A stretch of 64,000 nt of DNA, taken from contig DEAD01000006.1 in assembly GCA_002346645.1 (NCBI GenBank), positions 1 to 64,000 on the forward strand, read 5' to 3'. Of the stretch, positions 43,750-51,804 are shown one piece after another. How positions within the stretch are numbered: the stretch's first letter is position 1; every line of letters starts with the position of its first letter. The position numbers were made by a program, and so were the translations under genes. The notes beneath the pieces were generated by a model. It was not told the origin of the DNA, searched no databases, and worked only from the letters and a program-made list of their open reading frames with translations. The DNA is from Dehalococcoidia bacterium UBA2991. GTDB lineage: Bacteria; Chloroflexota; Dehalococcoidia; Tepidiformales; Tepidiformaceae.

Positions 43750-44597
43750 GGCCGGAAACCCTCGCGATTGAAGGCCTCGTCTCGCCAAGCAAGAGCAGAG
43801 CGTAGTCCTTCCTCATTTGAAATGCGCCCAAATTCTCCAGCTCCTGGGCGCATTCGACCACTAAGTGCGTGCCATTGGGGACCGGTATTCAAAGCCGTAC
43901 GGATACCCATAATCTCGTAACTTTGATTGATCGCAAGCTTATTTGCCGCAAGCAGGTCCGGCGCAATGCTGGAAATAGCTCGTACCTCCTTCATCACCTC
44001 ATCTTCCAGCGATTCCGCAGGGAAGCTCTTGGCAATCCAACCCCACTCAGCTGCCTGCTTACCAGTAAGGCTATTGCCACTCAACTGGAGGTACTTTGCT
44101 CGACCCATCGGCATCTTCCACGGGAAGTAGATGACATCCGGCGTAGTCATACCACGCATCGGTGGATAACCAATTTTGCAGTCGTCGGAGGCAAATGCGA
44201 TGTCGCACATCGACATGAGCTCTGAACCGCCAGCCAAACAATAGCCATGCACCATAGCAACGACCGGCTTTAGCAGATCCCAGATGGTCATCCAGTCTCG
44301 GACACAGCTTCTGGCAAAGGGATCAGTCCAATTATCAAAATACTTGTCCGAAACCAGGATCCCAGCTCGAGCATCTGCGGGTTGATTAGGCGTGATGTCG
44401 TAACCCGCACAAAAAGCACGACCAGAGCCGTCCACCAAAATGACTGTTACATCATCGTCCCGCTCAGCAGTTTTAAGAGCATCAACGAACTCACCCCGAA
44501 GCTCCCTATTAAGGGCATTTAACTTTTCGGGACGATTAAGAGTAATCCGGGCGATTCGATCCTTCGTGGAATAGAGGATGTGCTCGTATTTTGTCAT
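43746..44597 (-). CDS. enoyl-CoA hydratase/isomerase (crotonase) family protein
   Basis: A 283-residue crotonase-fold CoA enzyme. The first oxyanion strand is AFCAGYD and the second VHGYCLAGGSELMSMCDIAFAS, with Glu126 at the first catalytic glutamate position. The second glutamate of true hydratases (PEI) is replaced by proline in GYPPMRGM. It may therefore be an isomerase, hydrolase or other crotonase activity. AGGAGG precedes the ATG. The double CoA-transferase lies 35 nt upstream on the same strand, so the pair probably activates and then processes an acyl-CoA. Confidence 0.87.
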   Translation of the reverse strand: MTKYEHILYSTKDRIARITLNRPEKLNALNRELRGEFVDALKTAERDDDVTVILVDGSGRAFCAGYDITPNQPADARAGILVSDKYFDNWTDPFARSCVRDWMTIWDLLKPVVAMVHGYCLAGGSELMSMCDIAFASDDCKIGYPPMRGMTTPDVIYFPWKMPMGRAKYLQLSGNSLTGKQAAEWGWIAKSFPAESLEDEVMKEVRAISSIAPDLLAANKLAINQSYEIMGIRTALNTGPQWHALSGRMRPGAGEFGRISNEEGLRSALAWRDEAFNREGFRP

Positions 44598-44632
44598 TCA
44601 AGGCCTCCTGGCAATGCCGGGATTGTAGGGGG

Positions 44633-46984
44633 TTAGGGCGTGGTAAGGGGATCAATCACAAAAGGCGGACTGGGAACAGAGGGCTCATGTGCAGTCACCC
44701 CCTCCTTGTACAAGCACTCGATTGCTTCCTCATCAAGGCCAAGGAGCTCACGGAAAACGTAATCATTACCCTCTGCAAAGCGAGGTGCGTGACTACGAAC
44801 AGATGGCTCTGTTCCGGAGAAGCGCCACATGAACCCCGGATAGGGATAGACCCCCGTGTCAGGATGATCGATATACACAAAGGCTCCCCGGGCGTGGAAA
44901 TGGGGATCTGAGTGCAACTGCCAATTGTGGAGAATTGAAGCAGCGGGAACAGCTCTCTCCTGCAGCATGCGAACCGCCTCGAAACGGGTATGGCTTTTTG
45001 TCCACTCAGAGATATGTCTGTCGATCTCGGATCGGCGGGAAACACGGCCAGATGCGTCAAGCGCCTCAAGCTGTTTAAGCCCAACTAAACCACAGAGAGC
45101 CCGCCACTGATCGTCTGTGCGTACCGCAATGGCGATCCAATCATCCCGGCCGGCGACTGGATATGCCCCGGTGGGCGCGTCTGCAGACTCGATATTGCCT
45201 TGCCGGGGCATAGGCTCCCCAAGTTCGTGAGCATGAGCAAAAGCGGCAACCATAAACGTCATTGCGGACTCCGTAAGTGCTATATCAACGTGGGAGCCTC
45301 GGCCAGTGCGCTCCAGTCGTTCCAATCCAGCCACAGCAGCTAAGGCTGCATGCCCCCCCGCAATCGGATCAGCGATGAAGGAACCAGTGCGATAGGGCCG
45401 CTCATCATCGGGATAGCCAGTGATCGACGCGAGTCCACTAGCCGCCTCGATATTGGAACCATAGGCAATCCAGTTTCGTCGTGCGCCAGTTGCCCCAAAA
45501 CCACTAATTGAAACCATTACCAGGCGGGGATTGACCTCATTCAAAACCTCATACGAAAGACCGAGGTTAGGCATGACACGGGAACTGTTGTTTTCTATGA
45601 GGACATCCGCCTGAGACGCAAGATCAAGGAAAATGCGACGGCCCTTGTCCGTCGCAAGATTAAGGGCAATGTCGCGCTTATTGCGATTCATCTCGTTGAA
45701 GTATCCCGAAGTGTTCCAGTGATACTTTCCGGGATCGAGTCCCGCGTAATGGCTGGCACGCGTGGCAGGCCGTGCGGCCAACTCTACCTTGATCACCTCT
45801 GCTCCAAGGTCCGCTAGGTGTCGGCATGCTATTGGGCCAGCCCAGTTATTGGTGACCTCAATAACCCTCAACCCCGAAAAAGGAAGGCTTTCATCTATCT
45901 GGCCACCTTTCAGAGGTTGGGGTTCCCCCCTGGCAAAGGCGAGCTCGAGGTTTTTTGAGGGGGGCAAATCAGGCCAGGGATTGGTCCACTGATAGGGCCG
46001 ACCTGGCATAGGACTCCCCTTACAGTCACGGAAATACTTTCGGTCAGCAAGATGATCATCCGCAAGAAGCCACGGCACATCAGCCATGGGAGTCATTGGA
46101 ACTCGCATGGATTGTGCCTTCTCAATGATCTCCATTACAGGATGCTTAGCGCACCATTCCCTAGCAATCGCTTCAATCTCCTCAAGATGTTCGCGACGTC
46201 CCAGGGCAGTTTGATAATCCTCATGAGAAGCCAGGTCCGGCCGGTCCAAAAGAAGAAGAACATCCTGGTGAATAAGCAGTGAATAGAAATGCACCCAACC
46301 GTCCTTCGCTCGGTAAAGGTCAGAGCCAGTCCGCATAAAAACGCGCCCCTCATGAGTCCACGCAACAGTGGTACTCCAATGAGCACCGAGCATGGCATCT
46401 GCTGCGCTAACTTCTATCTCTTGCCCCTCCCCGGTGCGGCGGGCGTGACGGAGTCCAGCTAACGAAGCAAATGCAACCTGAAGTCCAGCATGAAACTGCG
46501 CCTGGTGACCCGGCACTCTCAAGGGCTCTCGTTCTGGAAGGCCGGCAATCGACCAATAACCTCCCAGGGCATAGTCAGTCAGTTCGTCCCCAGCCCACCG
46601 GGCATAAGGACCAGTACGCCCGTAGTGATCGGCATTGGCTACCACAATCGCAGGATTACTCGTCTTCAAAAGCCGGAAAAGTACATCCTGTTCCAGTTCG
46701 GGTAGGGTGAAATCGGTCAGGATCAGATCGAAATAGGGAGCGATCGCAGGAAGCTTATCGAGCAAAGCGTTGCGGTCGAGGTGTTCGTTGTAGAGCTCCA
46801 CACCATCCTCAAAATAAGCCCTAACCAGATCACTAGACGGCCAGTCGCCTGGGCGAGGCTCAGTCCAGCGCCACCAGGAACAGGGGGCACCTAGATCCGA
46901 CAAGAGCCTCATCGCATAGGCGCCTGCGACGCCACGAGCGAGGTTCAGCACACGAAAGTCAAGCGGGGCAATCCCGTCGAGCAT
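44633..46984 (-). CDS. double CaiB/BaiF (family III) CoA-transferase
   Basis: A 783-residue fusion of two family III CoA-transferase domains, which move CoA between carboxylic acids. Domain one (about 1-370) has FRVLNLARGVAGAYAMRLLSDLG and the catalytic aspartate in EVSAADAML. Domain two (about 375-783) has LRVIEVTNNWAGPIACRHLADLGAEVIKVE, NRNKRDIALNL and a glutamate at the catalytic position in DIALTESAM. Both halves thus keep an acidic residue. In this family two interlaced rings form a dimer, so the fusion may be a pseudo-dimer. It begins without a Shine-Dalgarno behind a TAGAGT box. Confidence 0.9.
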   Translation of the reverse strand: MLDGIAPLDFRVLNLARGVAGAYAMRLLSDLGAPCSWWRWTEPRPGDWPSSDLVRAYFEDGVELYNEHLDRNALLDKLPAIAPYFDLILTDFTLPELEQDVLFRLLKTSNPAIVVANADHYGRTGPYARWAGDELTDYALGGYWSIAGLPEREPLRVPGHQAQFHAGLQVAFASLAGLRHARRTGEGQEIEVSAADAMLGAHWSTTVAWTHEGRVFMRTGSDLYRAKDGWVHFYSLLIHQDVLLLLDRPDLASHEDYQTALGRREHLEEIEAIAREWCAKHPVMEIIEKAQSMRVPMTPMADVPWLLADDHLADRKYFRDCKGSPMPGRPYQWTNPWPDLPPSKNLELAFARGEPQPLKGGQIDESLPFSGLRVIEVTNNWAGPIACRHLADLGAEVIKVELAARPATRASHYAGLDPGKYHWNTSGYFNEMNRNKRDIALNLATDKGRRIFLDLASQADVLIENNSSRVMPNLGLSYEVLNEVNPRLVMVSISGFGATGARRNWIAYGSNIEAASGLASITGYPDDERPYRTGSFIADPIAGGHAALAAVAGLERLERTGRGSHVDIALTESAMTFMVAAFAHAHELGEPMPRQGNIESADAPTGAYPVAGRDDWIAIAVRTDDQWRALCGLVGLKQLEALDASGRVSRRSEIDRHISEWTKSHTRFEAVRMLQERAVPAASILHNWQLHSDPHFHARGAFVYIDHPDTGVYPYPGFMWRFSGTEPSVRSHAPRFAEGNDYVFRELLGLDEEAIECLYKEGVTAHEPSVPSPPFVIDPLTTP

Positions 46985-46991
46985 GCCCGGA

Positions 46992-46997
46992 ACTCTA
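46992..46997 (-). promoter_or_regulatory. putative -10 box of a leaderless promoter for the double CoA-transferase
   Basis: TAGAGT on the minus strand ends 7 nt before the ATG at 46984, with no Shine-Dalgarno. Confidence 0.4.
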
Positions 46998-47111
46998 CAG
47001 CGCTAAAGGACTCCCGGCCTGGCAAGGCTTGGATTAAATGACTCTATACATGGGACCTTCAAGCCTTTCTACTAAAGCCCCCTGGCGAGCACTCCATTCG
47101 AAGTTGCCTGC

Positions 47112-47117
47112 TAGACT
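47112..47117 (+). promoter_or_regulatory. putative -10 box of a leaderless promoter for the CinA-like gene
   Basis: TAGACT lies 7 nt before the ATG at 47125 and there is no Shine-Dalgarno. The same TAGACT-N7-ATG occurs before the CoA-transferase at 51805. Confidence 0.42.
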
Positions 47118-47124
47118 CGCGAAC

Positions 47125-48315
47125 ATGAAGGCTGAAATTGTTGCCATTGGAACCGAAATTCTCTTGGGAGAAATCGTCGATACAAACAGCTCCTGGATCG
47201 CCCAACAACTTCCTGCCCTCGGCATCGACCTAAACCACACCACCGTTGTGGGCGACAACATGGGTCGCCTAATCGAAACACTTGGCCAAGCATGGGGGCG
47301 ATCAGACCTAGTTATCACCACGGGCGGACTAGGCCCGACCGAAGACGACCTCACCCGTGAAGCAATCTGTCAGCTTCTTGCAGAACAGCCCTACATCGTC
47401 CCTGACCTCGAGAAACGGCTTCGTGGCTTCTTCGAGCAGCGAGGCATCCAGATGCCAGATTCCAACATTAAACAAGCTTGGCTTATCCCCAGCGCCCATG
47501 CGATCGAAAACCCCCGCGGAACAGCTCCAGGATGGTGGACCGAACAGGATGGGAACATCATCATTTCGATGCCAGGAGTACCTCCCGAAATGATGCGGAT
47601 GTGGACTCACGAGGTAGCACCAGAACTTGAGGGGCGCTCAGGGGAAGTACTAATTACCCGAACCCTGAAAACCGCTGGCATCGGGGAGGGCACCGTCGAC
47701 GAGATGGCCCAGCCCATTTTCAACTTACCAGGCATTGGGGTGGGTACCTACGCTCGCGCAGATGGCGTTCACTTACGCATCGGAGCCAAGGCACCTACGC
47801 AAGAGGAAGCACTAAGGTTAATCGAACCAGCCGAACGCGAGCTCATTGCCATCTTTGGAGACGCAATCTGGGGCCAAGACGAGGACACACTCGAAGGCTT
47901 CATTACCAGAACACTGCTCAGCCGGGGCCAAACGGTTGCGACATTTGAGTCAGCAACCGGAGGGTCGTTAGCAAGCACAATTAGCGATGCACCCCTTGCG
48001 AGCAAAGCCTTTGCAGGCGGGCTCGTCTCTGCAAAATGGGACAAGGAATTCAACACTGCTTCTGAAAAAACAGCAACCCTGATGGCTACAACAGCAAGAG
48101 AACGATTGGGTAGCGACTATGGGGTTGGAATATCAGGAGAAATGGACAGTGAACCGACGATGGAGCAACCGGGCACAATATTTGTGGCAATAGCAGGTCC
48201 CAGTAGCTCCCGGTGCACTAAGATCGTCATGGCACAAGGCCGCGTAGCAACAAAGCGACGCGCTATCACCACCGCTTTGATGCTGCTTCGCAGCAGCGTA
48301 TTAGAAGAAGAGTGA
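47125..48315 (+). CDS. CinA-like protein (MoaB-like domain plus degenerate PncC-like domain)
   Basis: A 396-residue CinA family protein. The N-terminal half (about 1-170) is the MoaB/MogA-like domain with EIVAIGTEILLGEIVDTNS, VITTGGLGPTEDDLTREAI and IISMPGVPPEM; in CinA it has ADP-ribose or FAD pyrophosphatase activity. The C-terminal half (about 245-396) corresponds to nicotinamide-nucleotide amidase PncC, but its ESCTGG motif reads ESATGG and the usual YSN...K loop after GG is SAKWDK, so amidase activity is doubtful. The ATG at 47125 starts at the conserved strand. It ends in a GTGA overlap with the next frame. Confidence 0.85.
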   Translation: MKAEIVAIGTEILLGEIVDTNSSWIAQQLPALGIDLNHTTVVGDNMGRLIETLGQAWGRSDLVITTGGLGPTEDDLTREAICQLLAEQPYIVPDLEKRLRGFFEQRGIQMPDSNIKQAWLIPSAHAIENPRGTAPGWWTEQDGNIIISMPGVPPEMMRMWTHEVAPELEGRSGEVLITRTLKTAGIGEGTVDEMAQPIFNLPGIGVGTYARADGVHLRIGAKAPTQEEALRLIEPAERELIAIFGDAIWGQDEDTLEGFITRTLLSRGQTVATFESATGGSLASTISDAPLASKAFAGGLVSAKWDKEFNTASEKTATLMATTARERLGSDYGVGISGEMDSEPTMEQPGTIFVAIAGPSSSRCTKIVMAQGRVATKRRAITTALMLLRSSVLEEE

Positions 48316-48320
48316 CACAG

Positions 48321-48698
48321 ATGGACAATACCGAAATCGTACGAAACTTCTGCGCGGAATGGGACGCACCAGCCCCGGACGGGGAGCAGCTGGCCTCCTA
48401 TTTCACAGAGGATGCCTTTTACCACAACATTCCTATGGACCCCATTAGGGGGCGAGACAACATTCAAACCACCCTCGGAGGCATGGCTGCCATGATGACG
48501 AGCAAAGGGTGGGTTGTCTTGAATATAGTCGCAGAAGGCGACGTTGTTATGACTGAGCGAATCGACAAATTTGATGCCAACGGCAATGCCGTCGCCCTAC
48601 CTGTGATGGGCGTCTTTGAACTGCGAGAGGGGAAAATCGCATCCTGGAGAGACTACTTTGACCTCGGTACATTCCAAAGGCAGATGTCTGGAAGCTAG
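48321..48698 (+). CDS. limonene-1,2-epoxide hydrolase-like protein (NTF2 fold)
   Basis: A 125-residue NTF2-fold protein. The Arg and Asp of MTERIDKF and the Asp of ASWRDYFDL match the Asp-Arg-Asp catalytic set of limonene-1,2-epoxide hydrolases, and FYHNIPMDPIRGRDNI and ALPVMGVFELREGKI also fit. It would add water to an epoxide. The ATG at 48321 gives the usual MDNTEIVRNF start; a GTG at 48312 overlapping the cinA stop is the alternative. The stop overlaps that of the convergent HAD gene by 4 nt. Confidence 0.82.
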   Translation: MDNTEIVRNFCAEWDAPAPDGEQLASYFTEDAFYHNIPMDPIRGRDNIQTTLGGMAAMMTSKGWVVLNIVAEGDVVMTERIDKFDANGNAVALPVMGVFELREGKIASWRDYFDLGTFQRQMSGS

Positions 48699-49243
48699 TC
48701 TCCTACGATAACCTCAAGGATAGGAAGCGCATCGGCGAGCCGCTGAATACGGTGAATGTTGCTTTGCTCTACGCCTTGGTTACGAGGCCAATCAAGCAGA
48801 AAAACATGAGGGATCTGGTCTGCGAGCAGTAGGGCGGTATTAGGATCATCCTCGAAATGTGCCAACGGTTTCAATGGAGGAATTACACGCGCCTTGAACG
48901 CTGAAGACCGTTCACGCCAAGAAGCTCGCAACCAGAGTGGCGGTAACAACTCAAGGGTCTGTACCAACCAAGCTTCCGTTACGGAACGGGCCGCTTCTCC
49001 ACGTGCCGAAACAACGGCGCATTCAAAGTTTTTAGCAATCGCACGGAATCCTTCTGCAGCCCCTGGCATTGGTTGCCGTCGTAGGTACAGCCATCTCTCA
49101 AAGGGCCAGGTAGGCCGAGGAAATCGAGCCGGCCTACTCGCGTCCCGGCTTACCCCTCCTGGATTGATGCCAAAGGGTGACCGGCAGAGCACACCATCAA
49201 TATCGAAGGTGACCAGCGGGCGAGAGGTCGTCACAGACGCCAT
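48695..49243 (-). CDS. HAD-like hydrolase
   Basis: A protein of about 182 residues with HAD-superfamily motif I in LVTFDIDGVLC and, later, CAVVSARG (motif II-like) and AHFEDDPNTALLLADQIPHVFLLDW (motif IV-like acidic pair). The cap insertion holds a WPFERWLYLRRQPM segment. Substrate unknown. The ATG at 49243 places motif I close to the N-terminus; an ATG at 49300 would add 19 residues and neither has a good ribosome site. It is divergent from the isomerase-like gene. Confidence 0.72.
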   Translation of the reverse strand: MASVTTSRPLVTFDIDGVLCRSPFGINPGGVSRDASRPARFPRPTWPFERWLYLRRQPMPGAAEGFRAIAKNFECAVVSARGEAARSVTEAWLVQTLELLPPLWLRASWRERSSAFKARVIPPLKPLAHFEDDPNTALLLADQIPHVFLLDWPRNQGVEQSNIHRIQRLADALPILEVIVGD

Positions 49244-49341
49244 GCTACGAGGCAAATGCGTGTGGCGCTCTATAGCATCCGTACGGTAGCCTTCGGACAT
49301 CACGCCCAGGCATCAAGGCCTTGGAGCAAGGGGTGGCAGGA

Positions 49342-49626
49342 GTGCTTTTTTCGGTACGTTTAGTTTCGAGGCAGCCCGCAGACCTTGATACGGAGGCCTG
49401 GCAAGCTGTAGTCGCCCAGCAATTGAAAGCCACAAAAGCGCTTCGGGACGAGGGCAAGATCAAAGCCATCTACCGAGAGACCGGCGCGGGTGTGCTAGCA
49501 ATATTCGACGTAGCTGATGCTGCTGAGATGGATCAGACCCTGGCAGGCTTACCCATGGGACGCTACTTCACCAGCGTCTCTGCAAATGCTGTCTGGGACA
49601 TGGGCCCTGCCCTTGAGAACGTTTAG
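49342..49626 (+). CDS. muconolactone isomerase-like small protein
   Basis: A 94-residue ferredoxin-like alpha/beta-barrel protein. Starting at GTG 49342 it reads VLFSVRLVSRQPADLD, LKATKALRDEGKIKAIYRETG, LAIFDVADAAEMDQTLAGLPMGRYF, the pattern of muconolactone delta-isomerase and related proteins. AAGGGG lies upstream. It may be a true isomerase or a related dimeric protein with no known activity. The flavin reductase gene follows 2 nt after the stop. Confidence 0.72.
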   Translation: MLFSVRLVSRQPADLDTEAWQAVVAQQLKATKALRDEGKIKAIYRETGAGVLAIFDVADAAEMDQTLAGLPMGRYFTSVSANAVWDMGPALENV

Positions 49627-49628
49627 CA

Positions 49629-50114
49629 ATGTCTTCGGTTGACTCTGACACCTTCAAAAACGCCTTAGCTTCTTGGGCATCCGGAGTAACAGTGCTCACA
49701 ACTGAGCATGAAGGGAAGGTTTATGGCATCACTGCCTCAAGCTTCTCAACACTCTCTATGGACCCATTACTAGTTCTTGTATGTATCCAAAATGGCAATC
49801 ACTTGGAGCAAATGGTTCCAGCTTCAGGCAAGTTTGCTGTAAGCGTACTGGCCGAAGGGCAAGAGGAAATTTCCAACCACTTTGCTGTTTCGGGGCGGGA
49901 TCCTGGACCAGAACTCGATGGCTTCGAAACATTCATTGACCAAACCGGGTGCCCTATCCTGAGCGGCTCTATCGCACACCTAGACTGCGAGCTACAGTCA
50001 GTGGTTCCTGGTGGCGACCACGTCATTGCACTGGGGCGCGTAGTAGGAGCAGCCTCCGATGCTTCGAAAGAGCCTTTGCTTTACTTCCGACGCGGCTACC
50101 ACGAGCTTGACTAA
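49629..50114 (+). CDS. flavin reductase-like, FMN-binding split-barrel protein
   Basis: A 161-residue split-barrel flavoprotein of the HpaC/flavin reductase type. It starts DTFKNALASWASGVTVLTT, with YGITASSFSTLSMDPLLVLVCIQ (flavin contacts), a KFAVSVLAEGQEEISNHFA segment and the C-terminal LGRVV and PLLYFRRGYHEL. It probably reduces free FMN/FAD with NAD(P)H for an oxygenase partner. It lies directly after the isomerase-like gene; the Rieske protein follows 79 nt later. Confidence 0.88.
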   Translation: MSSVDSDTFKNALASWASGVTVLTTEHEGKVYGITASSFSTLSMDPLLVLVCIQNGNHLEQMVPASGKFAVSVLAEGQEEISNHFAVSGRDPGPELDGFETFIDQTGCPILSGSIAHLDCELQSVVPGGDHVIALGRVVGAASDASKEPLLYFRRGYHELD

Positions 50115-50124
50115 CAACCTCATT

Positions 50125-50145
50125 CAAAGCATTCGTGATGCTTTG
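50125..50145 (+). other. hairpin-forming inverted repeat
   Basis: CAAAGCAT and ATGCTTTG flank the 5-nt loop TCGTG, 11 nt after the flavin reductase stop. No T-tract follows, so it is not a standard intrinsic terminator. The right arm overlaps a -35 candidate (TTGCAC). Confidence 0.5.
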
Positions 50146-50171
50146 CACAGGCGCGAACAGACGCGTACGAT
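50143..50171 (+). promoter_or_regulatory. putative promoter for the Rieske-protein operon
   Basis: TTGCAC (50143-50148) and TACGAT (50166-50171) are 17 nt apart, with the GTG start 22 nt downstream of the -10 and a GGGGAGG ribosome site between. Confidence 0.4.
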
Positions 50172-50193
50172 CCTCTTCCGGGGAGGGTAACTC

Positions 50194-50865
50194 GTGTCCA
50201 TAGCGCTGGCTATCGTGGGAGTCTCAGTCCTCGGGACATGGGGAATCGCCACGATCTCTTTGATCGCGGGCGGTATCATCCTCATGGTAGCCCCAGCAGA
50301 CATCGAAACCACGTCGAGTGGCACTGCTGTGGGCATTTTTCTGCTGATCACCGGTCTTATCTCGGGGGGCCTAATGCAGGTCATCGCAATGCCCCTAATG
50401 GGCATCGATCCCCCTATTCCAATGAAAGCAAAAAATATCGTTCCTCACGATCGCATGAAGGGCTGGGCTAATGCCGGATCCCTGCGCAGCTTCCCTGATG
50501 GGGTTGCGAAAGAGGTCAGGTTGCGGAGCGAGCGAGTAGCGATCGTAAGACAAGGTGAGGAAGTCTATGCGATGGGAGCCCTGTGTCCCCACGCACGACT
50601 CCCTCTTGGCAGTTTCCCTGGAGCTCCTATTAAGCCAGAGGAGATCCGCGATGGTTGTGTGATGTGCCCCTTCCACGGTGCGCGCTTCGAGGTCTCTAGT
50701 GGAAAGGCCGTTCGACAACCCTTCAGCAGCGAGTTCAACTCGAACCACCCATTCCTAGGACAGTTCCAATCAAAACTGTTCTTCTGGAATAAAGGCGCAG
50801 AAGACATTCAGACCTACCCAGTCAGAATCGAGAACGACGAAGTTATGGTCGGACTTCCCCGCTAG
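50194..50865 (+). CDS. membrane-anchored Rieske 2Fe-2S protein
   Basis: A 223-residue protein with two N-terminal membrane helices (about 3-33 and 45-68) and a Rieske domain from about 85. Cluster ligands are Cys131 and His133 (CPHARLPLG) and Cys158 and His161 (CPFHGARF), as in oxygenase-type ferredoxins, with no disulfide cysteines of the bc1 type. The GTG start has GGGGAGG at 7-nt spacing. It is likely to deliver electrons at the membrane, possibly to an oxygenase encoded elsewhere; no catalytic oxygenase subunit is in the window. Confidence 0.85.
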   Translation: MSIALAIVGVSVLGTWGIATISLIAGGIILMVAPADIETTSSGTAVGIFLLITGLISGGLMQVIAMPLMGIDPPIPMKAKNIVPHDRMKGWANAGSLRSFPDGVAKEVRLRSERVAIVRQGEEVYAMGALCPHARLPLGSFPGAPIKPEEIRDGCVMCPFHGARFEVSSGKAVRQPFSSEFNSNHPFLGQFQSKLFFWNKGAEDIQTYPVRIENDEVMVGLPR

Positions 50866-50922
50866 CGTTTTACTTCCGCGCGCTACTAAGGCAGCGTGCT
50901 AATCTCCCACCGAGGAGCAACC

Positions 50923-51372
50923 GTGGCTGACGTAACCGAAAGTAAAATCACTGAAGAACACCGCGCCATGATCGGGCGAAAAAGCGATCCCATCGAAGTG
51001 GTTCCTAGAACCGCAGATGCCCACCGGATGCGTGATCTCTTAAACGACACCGATCCACGCTGGGCTGATGAAACGGGAATAGCCCCCCCATATATCCTTG
51101 CCATGCTGGAGCCCCGTTTGCCAGCAGAACTCTCCCCACAGGTGCTCTCAAGCGGCATCCTGACCCAGACTGAGTGGAAATTCGCCCAGCCAATCAAACT
51201 GGAGGAACCACTACAGGCAGTAACCCAACTTATCGACGTACGAGACCGTCTTGGCGGACGCTATGGTTATAGCGTGCTGGTTATGTTTCAGACCTCGTAC
51301 ATGAACAGTGACGGAGAGGAGGCGGCCGCCTCACTGCGCACAATCACGCAGTTCGATCGGCCTCAGTCATGA
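50923..51372 (+). CDS. FAS1-like dehydratase / MaoC N-terminal-type hot-dog protein
   Basis: A 149-residue hot-dog fold protein of the MaoC N-terminal (FAS1-like dehydratase) type. It reads EEHRAMIGRKSDPIEVVPRTADAHRMRDLLNDTDPRW, PPYILAMLEPRL, EWKFAQPIKLEEPLQAVTQLIDVRDRLGGRYGYSVLV. GTG 50923 follows GGAG by 6 nt. It overlaps the next hot-dog gene by ATGA, so the two probably form a heterodimeric double hot-dog, as in split hydratases acting on enoyl-CoA. Confidence 0.8.
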   Translation: MADVTESKITEEHRAMIGRKSDPIEVVPRTADAHRMRDLLNDTDPRWADETGIAPPYILAMLEPRLPAELSPQVLSSGILTQTEWKFAQPIKLEEPLQAVTQLIDVRDRLGGRYGYSVLVMFQTSYMNSDGEEAAASLRTITQFDRPQS

Positions 51373-51794
51373 GTCAACGTTATTTTGAAGACATCGCCCC
51401 TGATGAGGAGCTAGAACCACGAGAGCAGCTCCCAACCGAGGACAAAGCTATCGAGTTCTTCGGTCGTGACAATCCTACTAACCCTGCCTTCGGGGATGCA
51501 GAAGCGGGACGTCGTATGGGTTTCGGCGGGGCACTTGTACCAGGACTGCTTAAGCTCTCCTGGATTACCAATTACGTTGGGTCATGGGCTGGTTCAGAGG
51601 CTAATCTCCGCAGCGTAAGGGTAGCGTTCCGACGTCCTGACATTGCTGGGAAGGCGCTCGTATTAGCCGGTCGCGTAGTTGACAAGCGACAGGAAGATGG
51701 CTGCAACATCGTCGAGCTCGAGGTGGTAACACTGGCTGATGACCAACCCTCCGTGCGCGGCAACGTTCAGGTCGAGATTCCTTCGCGCCCGTAG
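51369..51794 (+). CDS. MaoC-like hot-dog protein
   Basis: A 141-residue hot-dog protein, partner of the preceding gene. It has YFEDIAPDEEL at the start and the hydratase-2 loop region FGRDNPTNPAFGDAEAGRRMGFGGALVPG. In active R-hydratases this loop reads GDxNPxH; here the aspartate and proline remain, but the catalytic histidine is asparagine. The pair may bind an acyl-CoA without hydration, or use another residue. Its stop is only 11 nt before the CoA-transferase ATG. Confidence 0.8.
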   Translation: MSQRYFEDIAPDEELEPREQLPTEDKAIEFFGRDNPTNPAFGDAEAGRRMGFGGALVPGLLKLSWITNYVGSWAGSEANLRSVRVAFRRPDIAGKALVLAGRVVDKRQEDGCNIVELEVVTLADDQPSVRGNVQVEIPSRP

Positions 51795-51797
51795 ACT
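51792..51797 (+). promoter_or_regulatory. putative internal leaderless promoter -10 box
   Basis: TAGACT overlaps the stop codon of the MaoC-like gene and ends 7 nt before the CoA-transferase ATG at 51805, which lacks a Shine-Dalgarno. Same sequence and spacing as before the CinA-like gene. Confidence 0.35.
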
Positions 51798-51804
51798 AGT
51801 ACCT

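Noticed and set aside
49244..49303. Longer N-terminus for the HAD-like protein
   Set aside because: Adds 19-20 residues with no family match and no ribosome site; the start at 49243 puts motif I at the usual place.
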